Below are positions 1 to 7,270 of a DNA stretch of 10,800 bases, in pieces. The notes under the pieces were generated by a model, which made no database searches, was not told the origin of the DNA, and worked only from the letters and a program-made list of their open reading frames with translations. The DNA is taken from NCBI GenBank assembly GCA_030612385.1, contig JAUWNZ010000023.1, forward strand, positions 1 through 10,800. Direction: 5' to 3'. This stretch comes from Pseudomonadota bacterium (GTDB taxonomy: Bacteria > Desulfobacterota > Syntrophia > Syntrophales > JADFWA01). The position numbers and the translations under genes were made by a program. Within the stretch, counting starts at the first letter, position 1; every line of letters begins with the position of its first letter.

Positions 1-3000
1 GTCAGCGCCGTGGGAGACATGAAGGGTAAGGAGCGGGGAGATATCCTTATCTTTATGCCCTCGGAGCGGGATATCCGGGAGACCTGCGAGCTTCTTGAAT
101 CAGGAAATTATGCGGAAGACACCATCCTCCCAATGTTTGCCAGGCTTTCATGGGCCGAGCAGCGGCGTGTTTTCCTTCCCGCGCACGGCAGGAAGATCGT
201 GGTGGCCACCAACGTTGCGGAGACATCCATCACCATTACCGGCATAAGATATGTCATCGATACCGGTCTTGCGCGTATATCCCGGTACAGCCCCCGATCC
301 AGGACTTCCAGCCTTCCTGTCAGGGCCATATCGAGAAGCAGCGCCGATCAGAGAAAGGGCAGATGTGGGAGGGTGCGGGACGGCATCTGTATCCGTCTCT
401 ATTCTGAAGATGATTACGAAGATCGTCCTCTCTTTACACCCCCTGAGATACTGCGTTCCAACCTGGCAGAGGTAATTCTGAGGATGCTTGTCCTCAACAT
501 CGATGATATTTCATCCTTTCCATTCATTGACCGGCCTGATCCAAGAAACGTCAAGGACGGGTTCGACACCCTTAGGGAATTGGGAGCCATCGAATCGGTT
601 GCAGTTGATCAGGGGGCAGGCGGCGGCAGGAAAAAAGTCGGGGGAGATCGCAGGACTGCGAAAAACCGGTTTGTCTTGACGAAAAAAGGGCGGATGATGG
701 CGCGCATACCTGTCGATCCCAGGATTTCCCGGATGCTGATCGAGGCCGGGCGCGAAGGATGCGTGGAGGAGGTTGCCATTATAGCGTCAGCCCTGAGCAT
801 TCAGGATCCAAGGGAAAGACCGGCGGAAAAGGAGGCGCAGGCGGACCAGATGCATGCCCGTTTTAAGGACCCTGATTCCGACTTTATTGTGCTCCTGAAT
901 ATCTGGAACAGATATCATGACGTATGGAATACCTTGAAAACACAAAACAGGATGAGGAAGTTCTGCAAGGAGCATTTTCTCTCCTACAGAAGAATGAGGG
1001 AATGGAAGGACATCCATAACGAGGTCTCAGCGATTCTAAAAGAGGAGGCAAAAAATGGGGCGTTTGAGCAGCGCAGTGTGATCTCTGATGATTCGCAATC
1101 CCGATACAGCCGAATTCACAGATCCATTCTCAGCGGGCATCTGTCAAACATAGCCACAAAAAAGGAGAAGAATATCTACACTGCGGCGAGAGGTAGGGAG
1201 GTCATGATCTTTCCCGGATCCGGCCTTTTTGGAAGTGGTGGAAGCTGGATCGCCGCGGCGCAGATGGTGGAGACATCCAGGCTTTTTGCGAGGGTTGTAG
1301 CGAACATTGACAGTGACTGGCTTGAAGAGTTGGGAGGATATCTGTGCAGGTACACATATTCCGGGCCTCACTGGGCAAGAGATCGCGGCGAGGTAGTTGC
1401 CTTTGAGCAGGTAAGCCTGTATGGACTTATCATCGTGCAGAGAAGACCCGTTTCTTATGGCCGCGTCAATCCCGATGAGGCATCCGGCATATTCATTCGC
1501 AGAGCTCTCGTGGAAGGTGATATGGATAAATCACTGTCTTTTCTGGCCCATAACAGGGGACTTATCGAAGAGATATCAGGGATGGAAGACAAGATCAGGA
1601 GGCGCGATATTCTTGTCGGCGAGGATGCCCTGTCTCAATTCTATGAAAAACGCCTTGACGGGGTTTACGATGTCAGGACGCTGAGGAAGATCATACTTGA
1701 CAGGGGGGGAGATGACTTTCTCAAGATGAGGAAGGAGGACGTCTTGCAATACTTCCCTGATGAGAATGAAGTTTCTCTCTATCCGGATGAGCTTGCTATA
1801 AGTAGCAGGAAATTCCGGTGCTCCTACCGGTTTGATCCTGGAAAACCTGACGATGGGGTCACACTCAAAATTCCTGCGACCTTTGCCACGATCCCCGCGG
1901 AATCAACAGAGTGGCTTGTTCCCGGTCTTCTCAGGGAAAAGATCACCATGCTTATAAAGGGCCTCCCCAAAGAGTTCAGAAAGAAACTGGTCCCCCTTCC
2001 GAAAACTGTCGATATCATCATGTCCGAGATGAAAAGGGGCGGATCTATTATTTCAGCCCTGGGAAAGTTTATATACGAAAAGTTCGACCTGAATATACCC
2101 GCCTGTGCATGGTCACCCGACACCCTTCCTGATTATGTGAAGATGCGTTTCTCCGTTGTCGATCCGGATGGGCGCGAGCTGTGTTCGGGACGGGATGTTG
2201 GTCTTCTCAAGAAGAATATCTTATCTGAGGTTGAATTGCCTGGATTCGACAGGGCCGGATCTGCATGGGAAAAGCGAGGTCTAATCAGATGGGATTTCGG
2301 CGATCTTCCTGAAAGCATAGCCCTAAATGGCACAAATGATCCTGAGGTTTATGCCTATCCGGCACTTGAGAAGCAGGAGGATGGGTGCGTCGATCTTCGT
2401 CTATTCAAAGACGAGAGGGATGCAGAGAATGCGCACGTAAAGGGTGTGAAGGCCCTTTGTGAAATACACTTCAAAAAGGAGTTGAAATCCCTGAAGAGGC
2501 TGCTGATCCTTCAGGGAGACATGAAGAAGTGGGCCAACTATTTCGGCGGGGCAAGGTATCTTGAAGATGCCCTCTATGAAAGAGTTTCCCGCCATCTTTT
2601 TCAGAAGAATATCAGAACAGAGGAGGAATTCTTAAACCTTGTCAAGTCAGCGGGTCCGAAGATATTTCTGAAGGGGCAGGAGGTATTGGATGATGTCGAG
2701 CCGGCGCTTAAGGCGTATCACGCTGCAAGAACCACCTTTCACACCCTGGAGACCGCCAACCGTTCCAGCCGGACAGTCCTCGCATTTCTTGCGGGATTGA
2801 GAAAAGACCTTGATCGTCTGATGCCGGAAAGATTTCCGGAACTTTATGAAACTGAGAGATTAAGACATATGGTCAGGTATCTGAATGCCCTTGCAATTCG
2901 GGCAGAGAGGGGTATTTTTCATCTTGACAGGGACAGGTCGAGGGCGATTGATGTCAATATCTGTTCGGATCGATTGGAGGATATCTTGAATAATCTGCCG

Positions 3001-3159
3001 GACTGCGCCTCGGACGAAAAGAGAAGGGCTCTCGATGAATTTTTCTGGATGATCGAGGAGTATAAGGTATCCCTTTTTGCCCAGGAACTGAAGACGCCGT
3101 TTCCTGTTTCCCGAAAGCGGCTGGAGAAAAAAATAGGTGAGATTAAACGGATGGTTTAA
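1..3159 (+). CDS. hrpA: ATP-dependent RNA helicase HrpA (DEAH box), N-terminus cut by window edge
   Basis: The reading frame is open from base 1, so the start lies upstream; 1052 residues are visible, against about 1300 for E. coli HrpA. The first helicase lobe (Walker A, DEAH) is outside the window. Visible residues 1-165 are the second RecA lobe: an ILIFMPSERDI strand, motif V TNVAETSIT near 70, and motif VI QRKGRCGR near 117-124. Next come the winged-helix/HA2 region with ALSIQDPRERP near 265-274, an OB-like part around FPGSGLF (near 404), and from about 600 the long C-terminal region (DUF3418) specific to HrpA, ending with LFAQELKTPFPVS. HrpA is a cytoplasmic helicase linked to mRNA processing and rescue of stalled ribosomes. 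A Gly/Lys/Arg-rich insertion sits at visible residues 204-222. The frame is intact to the TAA stop. The family call is secure; the role is inferred from homologues. Confidence 0.96.
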   Translation, partial: VSAVGDMKGKERGDILIFMPSERDIRETCELLESGNYAEDTILPMFARLSWAEQRRVFLPAHGRKIVVATNVAETSITITGIRYVIDTGLARISRYSPRSRTSSLPVRAISRSSADQRKGRCGRVRDGICIRLYSEDDYEDRPLFTPPEILRSNLAEVILRMLVLNIDDISSFPFIDRPDPRNVKDGFDTLRELGAIESVAVDQGAGGGRKKVGGDRRTAKNRFVLTKKGRMMARIPVDPRISRMLIEAGREGCVEEVAIIASALSIQDPRERPAEKEAQADQMHARFKDPDSDFIVLLNIWNRYHDVWNTLKTQNRMRKFCKEHFLSYRRMREWKDIHNEVSAILKEEAKNGAFEQRSVISDDSQSRYSRIHRSILSGHLSNIATKKEKNIYTAARGREVMIFPGSGLFGSGGSWIAAAQMVETSRLFARVVANIDSDWLEELGGYLCRYTYSGPHWARDRGEVVAFEQVSLYGLIIVQRRPVSYGRVNPDEASGIFIRRALVEGDMDKSLSFLAHNRGLIEEISGMEDKIRRRDILVGEDALSQFYEKRLDGVYDVRTLRKIILDRGGDDFLKMRKEDVLQYFPDENEVSLYPDELAISSRKFRCSYRFDPGKPDDGVTLKIPATFATIPAESTEWLVPGLLREKITMLIKGLPKEFRKKLVPLPKTVDIIMSEMKRGGSIISALGKFIYEKFDLNIPACAWSPDTLPDYVKMRFSVVDPDGRELCSGRDVGLLKKNILSEVELPGFDRAGSAWEKRGLIRWDFGDLPESIALNGTNDPEVYAYPALEKQEDGCVDLRLFKDERDAENAHVKGVKALCEIHFKKELKSLKRLLILQGDMKKWANYFGGARYLEDALYERVSRHLFQKNIRTEEEFLNLVKSAGPKIFLKGQEVLDDVEPALKAYHAARTTFHTLETANRSSRTVLAFLAGLRKDLDRLMPERFPELYETERLRHMVRYLNALAIRAERGIFHLDRDRSRAIDVNICSDRLEDILNNLPDCASDEKRRALDEFFWMIEEYKVSLFAQELKTPFPVSRKRLEKKIGEIKRMV

Positions 3160-3162
3160 GGC

Positions 3163-3179
3163 TTCGTCAAATAGACGAA
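3163..3179 (+). terminator. Short hairpin just after the hrpA stop
   Basis: TTCGTC (3163-3168) pairs with GACGAA (3174-3179) across a 5-base AAATA loop, starting 3 bases after the hrpA TAA. There is no U-tract behind it (CGTATATT follows), so it is a weak candidate for an intrinsic terminator. It could instead protect the 3' end of the mRNA. Confidence 0.3.
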
Positions 3180-3192
3180 CGTATATTAAAAG

Positions 3193-3225
3193 ATGAACGT
3201 CCAACATCGAACATTGAACATCGAA
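3193..3225 (+). repeat. Dispersed AACGTCCAACATCGAA-type repeat, left copy
   Basis: This 33-base unit begins ATGAACGTC and ends ACATCGAA, and is built from GAACRTYSAACATYGAAC-like words. It matches the reverse complement of 3367-3399 at 28 of 33 positions by hand alignment, so the two form an inverted pair separated by 141 bp. A third partial unit (CCGAACATTCAACGT) lies at 3246-3260. Repeats of this style occur many times in intergenic DNA of several environmental bacterial groups. No coding function is seen. Confidence 0.75.
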
Positions 3226-3261
3226 TAAAAAACAAACACCCAATACCGAACATTCAACGTA

Positions 3262-3308
3262 ATTACTCAGGTGAATAGACTGAAGATCTTCGGCGAGCTC
3301 AGTCGAAC
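3262..3308 (+). repeat. Composite of two other dispersed repeat words
   Basis: Bases 3262-3285 (ATTACTCAGGTGAATAGACTG and onward) resemble 5223-5243 and, more weakly, 9704-9722, forming an 'ACTCAGGTTGTTTAGRCTGAAG' family. Bases 3288-3308 read CTTCGGCGAGCTCAGTCGAAC, another widespread repeat word related to the one at 9735-9763. The junction holds a perfect 10-bp palindrome, GAAGATCTTC, at 3282-3291. A small hairpin (GACTAC, loop GTGA, GTAGTC) follows at 3340-3355. Confidence 0.55.
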
Positions 3309-3365
3309 AGCAATTGTGTTTTTCGGGTACTTTCATCCTGACTACGTGAGTAGTCACCATTCAAA

Positions 3366-3398
<33 letters not shown>

Positions 3399-3399
<1 letters not shown>

Positions 3400-5009
3400 T
3401 ACCTCTTCCCAATATGGAGCACACCCTTTGTAACGTTGCACAGGTGTGCGTTTAATCTTTCTATATGGGAAAGCATATCCGAATAGACCAAGCCGGAGTC
3501 GACAAAGCAGACATTCTCTTTGAGCCTTTGTATATGCTTCAGTCTATACTCCATTATCAGGGATTTTATCTCGGACTCGATGTTCAATGTTATGCCTGCG
3601 GCCTTGTGATCGTCATTTTCAACAGCCTTTTTTGTATGTCTCATCAATGTATGTGTCTTTTCGAGCAGCCTGTTTAACTCGTCCGTGGCATGATTGGAAA
3701 ACGTGAGGTTGTTTTCATAGACGCGCCGGGCCAGTTTTACGATATCTTCGCAGTAATCGGCCACCCTTTCAACATCATTCACGCTGTGGAGTATTGCAGG
3801 GATCAATCTCGAATTCTTTTCAGTCAATTCGGTTTTTGTAATTTCAATCAGATACTCTGTAATGCTCTTCTGCATTTCATCAACGGAATCTTCATCAACC
3901 GATATCTCATTTCTCAACTTGTGGTTATAAGAAACAACACATTGTCCCGCCTTATCCAGCATCCCCATACAGATACTTATCATAACCCCTAACTCGTTAA
4001 CGGCAGCCTGTATTGCCAGGTCGGGTGCGGATAACAGATTCTTGTCGAGATATCTCACCTCTTTTTTTTCATAATCTTCTCCTGGAACAATCTTTTCCAG
4101 GAGCTTCGCAAACAGCGGCACAAAGGCCATAAAAATCGCTGCATTGATGATATTGAATATGGTGTGGGTATTGGCGATCTGCCTTGCGATATCACTTGAG
4201 ATCATGGGGGTATAATGCAGATACAGAGGGACAAAGGGCAGCGCTATAAGAGTTCCTATGACATTAAAGAGGAGATGGCCTGTCGCGAGTTTCTTGCTTG
4301 CAAGCCTGCCGCCGATACTTGCAATAATCGCGGTAACGCATGTGCCGATATTATCTCCGAGAATCAAGTAGATAGAGGATGGCAGATCAAGCAGCCCCGC
4401 GGTGGCGAGGGCGATCACCATACCTATGGTTGTGCTGCTGCTCTGTAAAAGAACCGTTACGATCACCCCTGTCAGGATTCCAAGGGCAGGTTGTTTCCCA
4501 AAATTGACAAAAAGACCAATTACAGCGTCATTTCCTGACAGCGGTTTGACTGCGGAACTCATCGTTGAAAGACCTAAAAATAGAATTCCAAATCCCAGCA
4601 GCGCCAATCCTTTATTTTTATTCCTGTCTTTTTTTGCAAATAATGAGACCAGCGCTCCGATAAAGATGAAGATCAGCGCTGATTTGGTAAGTTTGAATGC
4701 AATCAGTTGAGCGGTGATTGTTGTGCCTATATTGGCTCCAATGATGACAGGCAGCGCCGCCGCTAATGAAAGCAGTCCCGCGTTCAAAAAACCTATAAGA
4801 AGAACGGAAGTTGCGCTTGAGCTCTGTATTGCGGAGGTGACAAAGATACCGGCAAGTAATCCTTTGACCCGGTTTGAAGTCATTTTTTCAAGTATCGCCT
4901 TGAGATAATTCAACGATAACTTCTTGAGTGAGTCACTCAAAAGGTACATTCCGTAAATGAATAACCCTAAACCCCCAATGACCCCTGTAATTATACTGAC
5001 ATAACCCAT
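3399..5009 (-). CDS. Na+/phosphate cotransporter family protein with C-terminal PhoU-like domain
   Basis: This is an inner-membrane protein of the NptA/YjbB (Na/Pi-cotransporter II) family. Both inverted transport repeats are present. Counting from the upstream Met, the first has QSSSATS at 67-73 and GANIGTT at 96-102; the second has QSSSTT at 194-199 and GDNIGT at 223-228. NTHTIFNIINA at 285-295 is also typical. Hydrophobic helices run to about residue 310. The rest (about 335-540) is helical and PhoU-like, with VNDVERVADYCEDIV and DMLSHIERLNAHL resembling the metal-binding ExxxD repeats. An in-frame ATG lies 15 bases upstream (5024) but has no Shine-Dalgarno. The ATG at 5009 has AAGGG 7 bases ahead, so it is preferred, giving 536 aa. 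It is a single gene, divergent from the purine permease. The direction of transport (uptake or export) cannot be told from sequence. Confidence 0.93.
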
Positions 5010-5016
5010 AAGACTA

Positions 5017-5021
5017 CCCTT
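5017..5021 (-). promoter_or_regulatory. Ribosome binding site that decides the transporter start
   Basis: On the minus strand AAGGG precedes the ATG at 5007-5009 by 7 bases. The upstream ATG at 5022-5024 is preceded by ACGCCTCTCT, which has no Shine-Dalgarno match. This favours the shorter protein, beginning MGYVSIITG. Confidence 0.6.
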
Positions 5022-5086
5022 CATAGAGAGGCGTAAATATTAACAATAACAAGTAGATATACATGGAACTCTCTCTAATTGCGGGG

Positions 5087-5115
5087 AGTATAGAAAAGGG
5101 ATGGTTGAGTGTCAA
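5087..5115 (-). promoter_or_regulatory. Near-consensus sigma-70 promoter of the phosphate transporter gene
   Basis: On the minus strand the -35 box is TTGACA (5110-5115) and the -10 box is TATACT (5087-5092), with exactly 17 bp between them. Transcription would start near 5080, leaving a leader of about 70 bases before the ATG at 5009. Five of six -10 bases and all -35 bases match consensus. No Pho box was recognised, so phosphate control by PhoB is not supported from the sequence. Confidence 0.75.
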
Positions 5116-5175
5116 GGAGAAAACGGTGTCAGGCCCTAATCAGGTTCAAGGTTCAAAACCCTGGACTTTTCTTAG

Positions 5176-5209
5176 CCTGTCTCGATTAAGATATTGACAG
5201 GTCTTTTTT
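5176..5209 (+). promoter_or_regulatory. Terminator-like hairpin with T-run (or overlapping TTGACA promoter) in the permease leader
   Basis: CCTGTC (5176-5181) can pair with GACAGG (5196-5201), followed at once by TCTTTTTT (5202-5209). This has the shape of a weak intrinsic terminator on the plus strand, about 75 bases before the permease start, with no plus-strand gene upstream to terminate. The same bases contain TTGACA (5194-5199), a perfect -35 box, but the -10 region 17 bp on (TATGCA, 5217-5222) is poor. The two readings exclude each other: either the promoter lies further upstream and this is an attenuator, or this is the promoter. No known purine riboswitch core was recognised. Confidence 0.3.
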
Positions 5210-5232
5210 AAAATAATATGCAACTACTCAGG

Positions 5233-5249
5233 TTGTTTAGACTAAACAA
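5233..5249. promoter_or_regulatory. Operator-like palindrome before the purine permease
   Basis: TTGTTTAGACTAAACAA is a perfect 7-bp inverted repeat around GAC, lying 33 bp before the permease ATG and just after the candidate promoter region. The size and place fit a repressor operator. Its left half also belongs to the dispersed ACTCAGGTTGTTTAG family, so it may be a repeat copy rather than an evolved operator. Confidence 0.3.
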
Positions 5250-5282
5250 TCTCAATACAGCAGTTACGATGTGGAAGGATAC

Positions 5283-6737
5283 ATGTTAGATAAACTTTTC
5301 CAGCTTTCCAAAAACAAGACGACTGTTCGTACTGAGATTATTGCGGGGCTTACCACCTTTTTGACCATGGCCTATATTATAGTGGTGCAACCCCTGGTTC
5401 TTTCGGGCAGGATGTTCGGGTTTGAAACCGGAATGGATTTCGGCGCCGTGATGACGGCAACATGTATAGCTGCCGCTGTTGCCACAGCAATAATGGCCTT
5501 GTATGCAAGGTATCCGATAGGTCTGGCCCCTGGAATGGGTGAAAACTTCTTTTTAGTGTTTTCGGTCTTTCCGGCCGCTATGGCTGCCGGTTTTTCAAAT
5601 ACCTGGCAGGTCGGTCTGGGAGTGATATTTATCTCCGGTATCCTGTTTCTTATCATTTCTCTCGCAGGGGTCCAGGAAGTGATAATGGATGGAATAAGCC
5701 CAAGCATGAAGAACGCCATGGCAGTGGGTATCGGAGTTTTTATCGCCTTCATCGGACTTCAGAACGCTGGTTTAATCATAACGTCTGCGTCGATCGTAAG
5801 CACTGTCCAGGGCTCTGTTCTAAGCCCGGGAACACTGGTCAAATTGAACCCTGATTTTGCCTCAATTGATATGATGCTGTTCTTTTTGGGCCTGTTTCTT
5901 ACCTCGGTCCTTCATGTCAGGCGTGTGCCGGGCTCTATCCTTCTGGGCATTCTGGGGACCGCGGCGCTATCTGTAATTCTAAAGGTTGTCATGATTGCCG
6001 CTCCTGAATCTCTTGCGCAATTACATATGATCTCCGGGTCAAAGCTGGCAACGCAATTCACCCTTCCTGCAGGATTTGTTTCGATGCCGCCGCCTGTGGC
6101 CCCAACTCTTTTCAAAATGGATCTCATCGGCGCAATTTCGGGGTCAATGATACCATTCATTGTTATCTTTCTTTTCATGGATGTCTTCGATACGATCGGA
6201 ACATTGGTCGGTGTGGGTGAGCAGGCCGGATTTGTCAAAGATAACAAGATCCCGCGCGCAAACCGGGTGCTCATTTCGGATGCTGTCGGAACCGTTTCGG
6301 GAGCATGCCTCGGGACAAGCACGGTGACGAGCTTCATCGAGAGCGTTGCCGGGATAGAGCAGGGCGGGAAAACCGGTCTCACCGGTCTCACCATTGCGGC
6401 GCTGTTCCTTCTGTCTCTCTTTTTCAGCCCGATTGTCTTGATGATCGGCAGCTATGCGACGATTACAGCTCCCGCGCTGGTTGTTGTCGGGGCGATGATG
6501 ATACAAAATGTGACCAAGATCGAGTGGCCCGACTATAGCGAATCTCTTCCTGCTTTTTTAGTGATAATTGGCATACCCCTCTCTTACTCCATTGCCGACG
6601 GGCTGGCATTAGGGTTTATCAGCTATCCGGTCATAAAGCTTCTCAGCGGAAAGGGAAGACAGGTAGGCTGGGTCATGTACTTGATTTGCGTTATACTTCT
6701 GATATATTTCATCGTCTTCCGCGCCGGGATGGGGTGA
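5283..6737 (+). CDS. NCS2 family purine permease (AzgA/GhxP type, COG2252)
   Basis: This 484-residue inner-membrane protein has many hydrophobic segments. It probably imports a purine base (adenine, guanine or hypoxanthine) with protons. Family marks are AGLTTFLTMAYIIVV at 21-35, the APGMGENFF loop at 82-90, FDTIGTLVGVGEQAG at 302-316 and GTSTVTSFIESVAGI at 344-358, which form the substrate region in this family. AzgA-type members usually have GMGLN; here Leu is replaced by Glu (GMGEN). The ATG at 5283 is chosen because GGAAGGA lies just upstream (5273-5279); a GTG at 5271 is in frame but lies before that site. The gene faces away from the phosphate transporter and converges on apt, whose product would trap imported adenine as AMP. 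The exact base transported cannot be fixed from sequence. Confidence 0.92.
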   Translation: MLDKLFQLSKNKTTVRTEIIAGLTTFLTMAYIIVVQPLVLSGRMFGFETGMDFGAVMTATCIAAAVATAIMALYARYPIGLAPGMGENFFLVFSVFPAAMAAGFSNTWQVGLGVIFISGILFLIISLAGVQEVIMDGISPSMKNAMAVGIGVFIAFIGLQNAGLIITSASIVSTVQGSVLSPGTLVKLNPDFASIDMMLFFLGLFLTSVLHVRRVPGSILLGILGTAALSVILKVVMIAAPESLAQLHMISGSKLATQFTLPAGFVSMPPPVAPTLFKMDLIGAISGSMIPFIVIFLFMDVFDTIGTLVGVGEQAGFVKDNKIPRANRVLISDAVGTVSGACLGTSTVTSFIESVAGIEQGGKTGLTGLTIAALFLLSLFFSPIVLMIGSYATITAPALVVVGAMMIQNVTKIEWPDYSESLPAFLVIIGIPLSYSIADGLALGFISYPVIKLLSGKGRQVGWVMYLICVILLIYFIVFRAGMG

Positions 6738-6738
6738 T

Positions 6739-6756
6739 TGAAGAAATAATTCTTCA
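6739..6756. terminator. AT-rich hairpin between convergent permease and apt genes
   Basis: TGAAGAA (6739-6745) pairs with TTCTTCA (6750-6756) around ATAA, in a 16-bp gap between convergent genes. The right arm contains the apt stop codon. The stem is AT-rich with no T-run on either strand, so termination here is doubtful. It is listed because it is the only structure in the gap. Confidence 0.25.
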
Positions 6757-7260
6757 TGTCAGCACAAATACCCTATGGCCTTCTATCTTCTCTCTACCTT
6801 TCAGCTCGGGGACTTCAACTAAAAATGCACACTCAACAATTTTACCTCCAAGCATTTCCACCAGTTTTACTGTTGCTGAAATCGTGCCGCCGGTTGCCAG
6901 CAGGTCGTCGACTATGAGAACCTTTTCTCCTTTATCTATACCATCCTCATGTATCTCTATAGCATCTTCTCCGTACTCAAGGGCGTACCTCACGCTTATT
7001 GTTTTATAGGGCAACTTCCCCTTTTTTCTCACAGGAACAAATCCTGTGTTGAGTTTATAGGCAAGGACAGCGGCGAAAATGAATCCTCTTGCATCAATTC
7101 CGATAACCTTGTCAATTTGCATGTCCTTGTAACGGTTGTAAAGTTGATCACATACCTCCCTGAATGCATCAGCATCCTGCAGAAGCGTTGTTATATCCAT
7201 GAAGTTGACACCTTCGATCGGCCAGTGAGGAACAGTCCTTATCTTCTCGCTCAGATTCAT
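6754..7260 (-). CDS. apt: Adenine phosphoribosyltransferase
   Basis: This cytoplasmic enzyme converts adenine and PRPP to AMP and pyrophosphate. Its 168 residues are typical for bacterial Apt. The N-terminal hallmark IRTVPHWPIEGVNFMDIT is at 7-24, IDARGFIF at 55-62, the flexible-loop RKKGKLPYKT at 78-87, and the PRPP-binding motif VLIVDDLLATGGT at 114-126. It is second in an operon with mtnP, 10 bp downstream. Its Shine-Dalgarno (GAGGT, 7 bases before the ATG) overlaps the mtnP TGA stop, so the two are probably translationally coupled. This coupling makes sense because MtnP releases adenine, the Apt substrate. It may also use adenine brought in by the neighbouring permease. Confidence 0.97.
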   Translation of the reverse strand: MNLSEKIRTVPHWPIEGVNFMDITTLLQDADAFREVCDQLYNRYKDMQIDKVIGIDARGFIFAAVLAYKLNTGFVPVRKKGKLPYKTISVRYALEYGEDAIEIHEDGIDKGEKVLIVDDLLATGGTISATVKLVEMLGGKIVECAFLVEVPELKGREKIEGHRVFVLT

Positions 7261-7270
7261 AATAATTACC

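Noticed and set aside
3193-3260. Possible CRISPR-like spaced repeats
   Set aside because: Units are degenerate, of uneven spacing, and lack unique spacers of constant length; they fit dispersed intergenic repeats.
2860-3360. 166-codon minus-strand open frame overlapping the hrpA 3' end and the repeat spacer
   Set aside because: Most of it is antisense to conserved HrpA codons and the rest translates repeat DNA; no family resemblance and no good ribosome site.
5116-5282. Purine riboswitch in the permease leader
   Set aside because: The conserved junction bases and paired loop-loop motifs of the known purine aptamer were not found on the plus strand.
5912-6394. 160-codon minus-strand open frame inside the permease gene
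   Set aside because: It is antisense to strongly conserved NCS2 motifs and is rich in Pro, Thr and Arg, as expected of a shadow frame.
6738-6756. Strong bidirectional terminator between the permease and apt
   Set aside because: The hairpin is only 7 bp and A/T-rich with no T-run on either strand, so it is kept only as a weak candidate.
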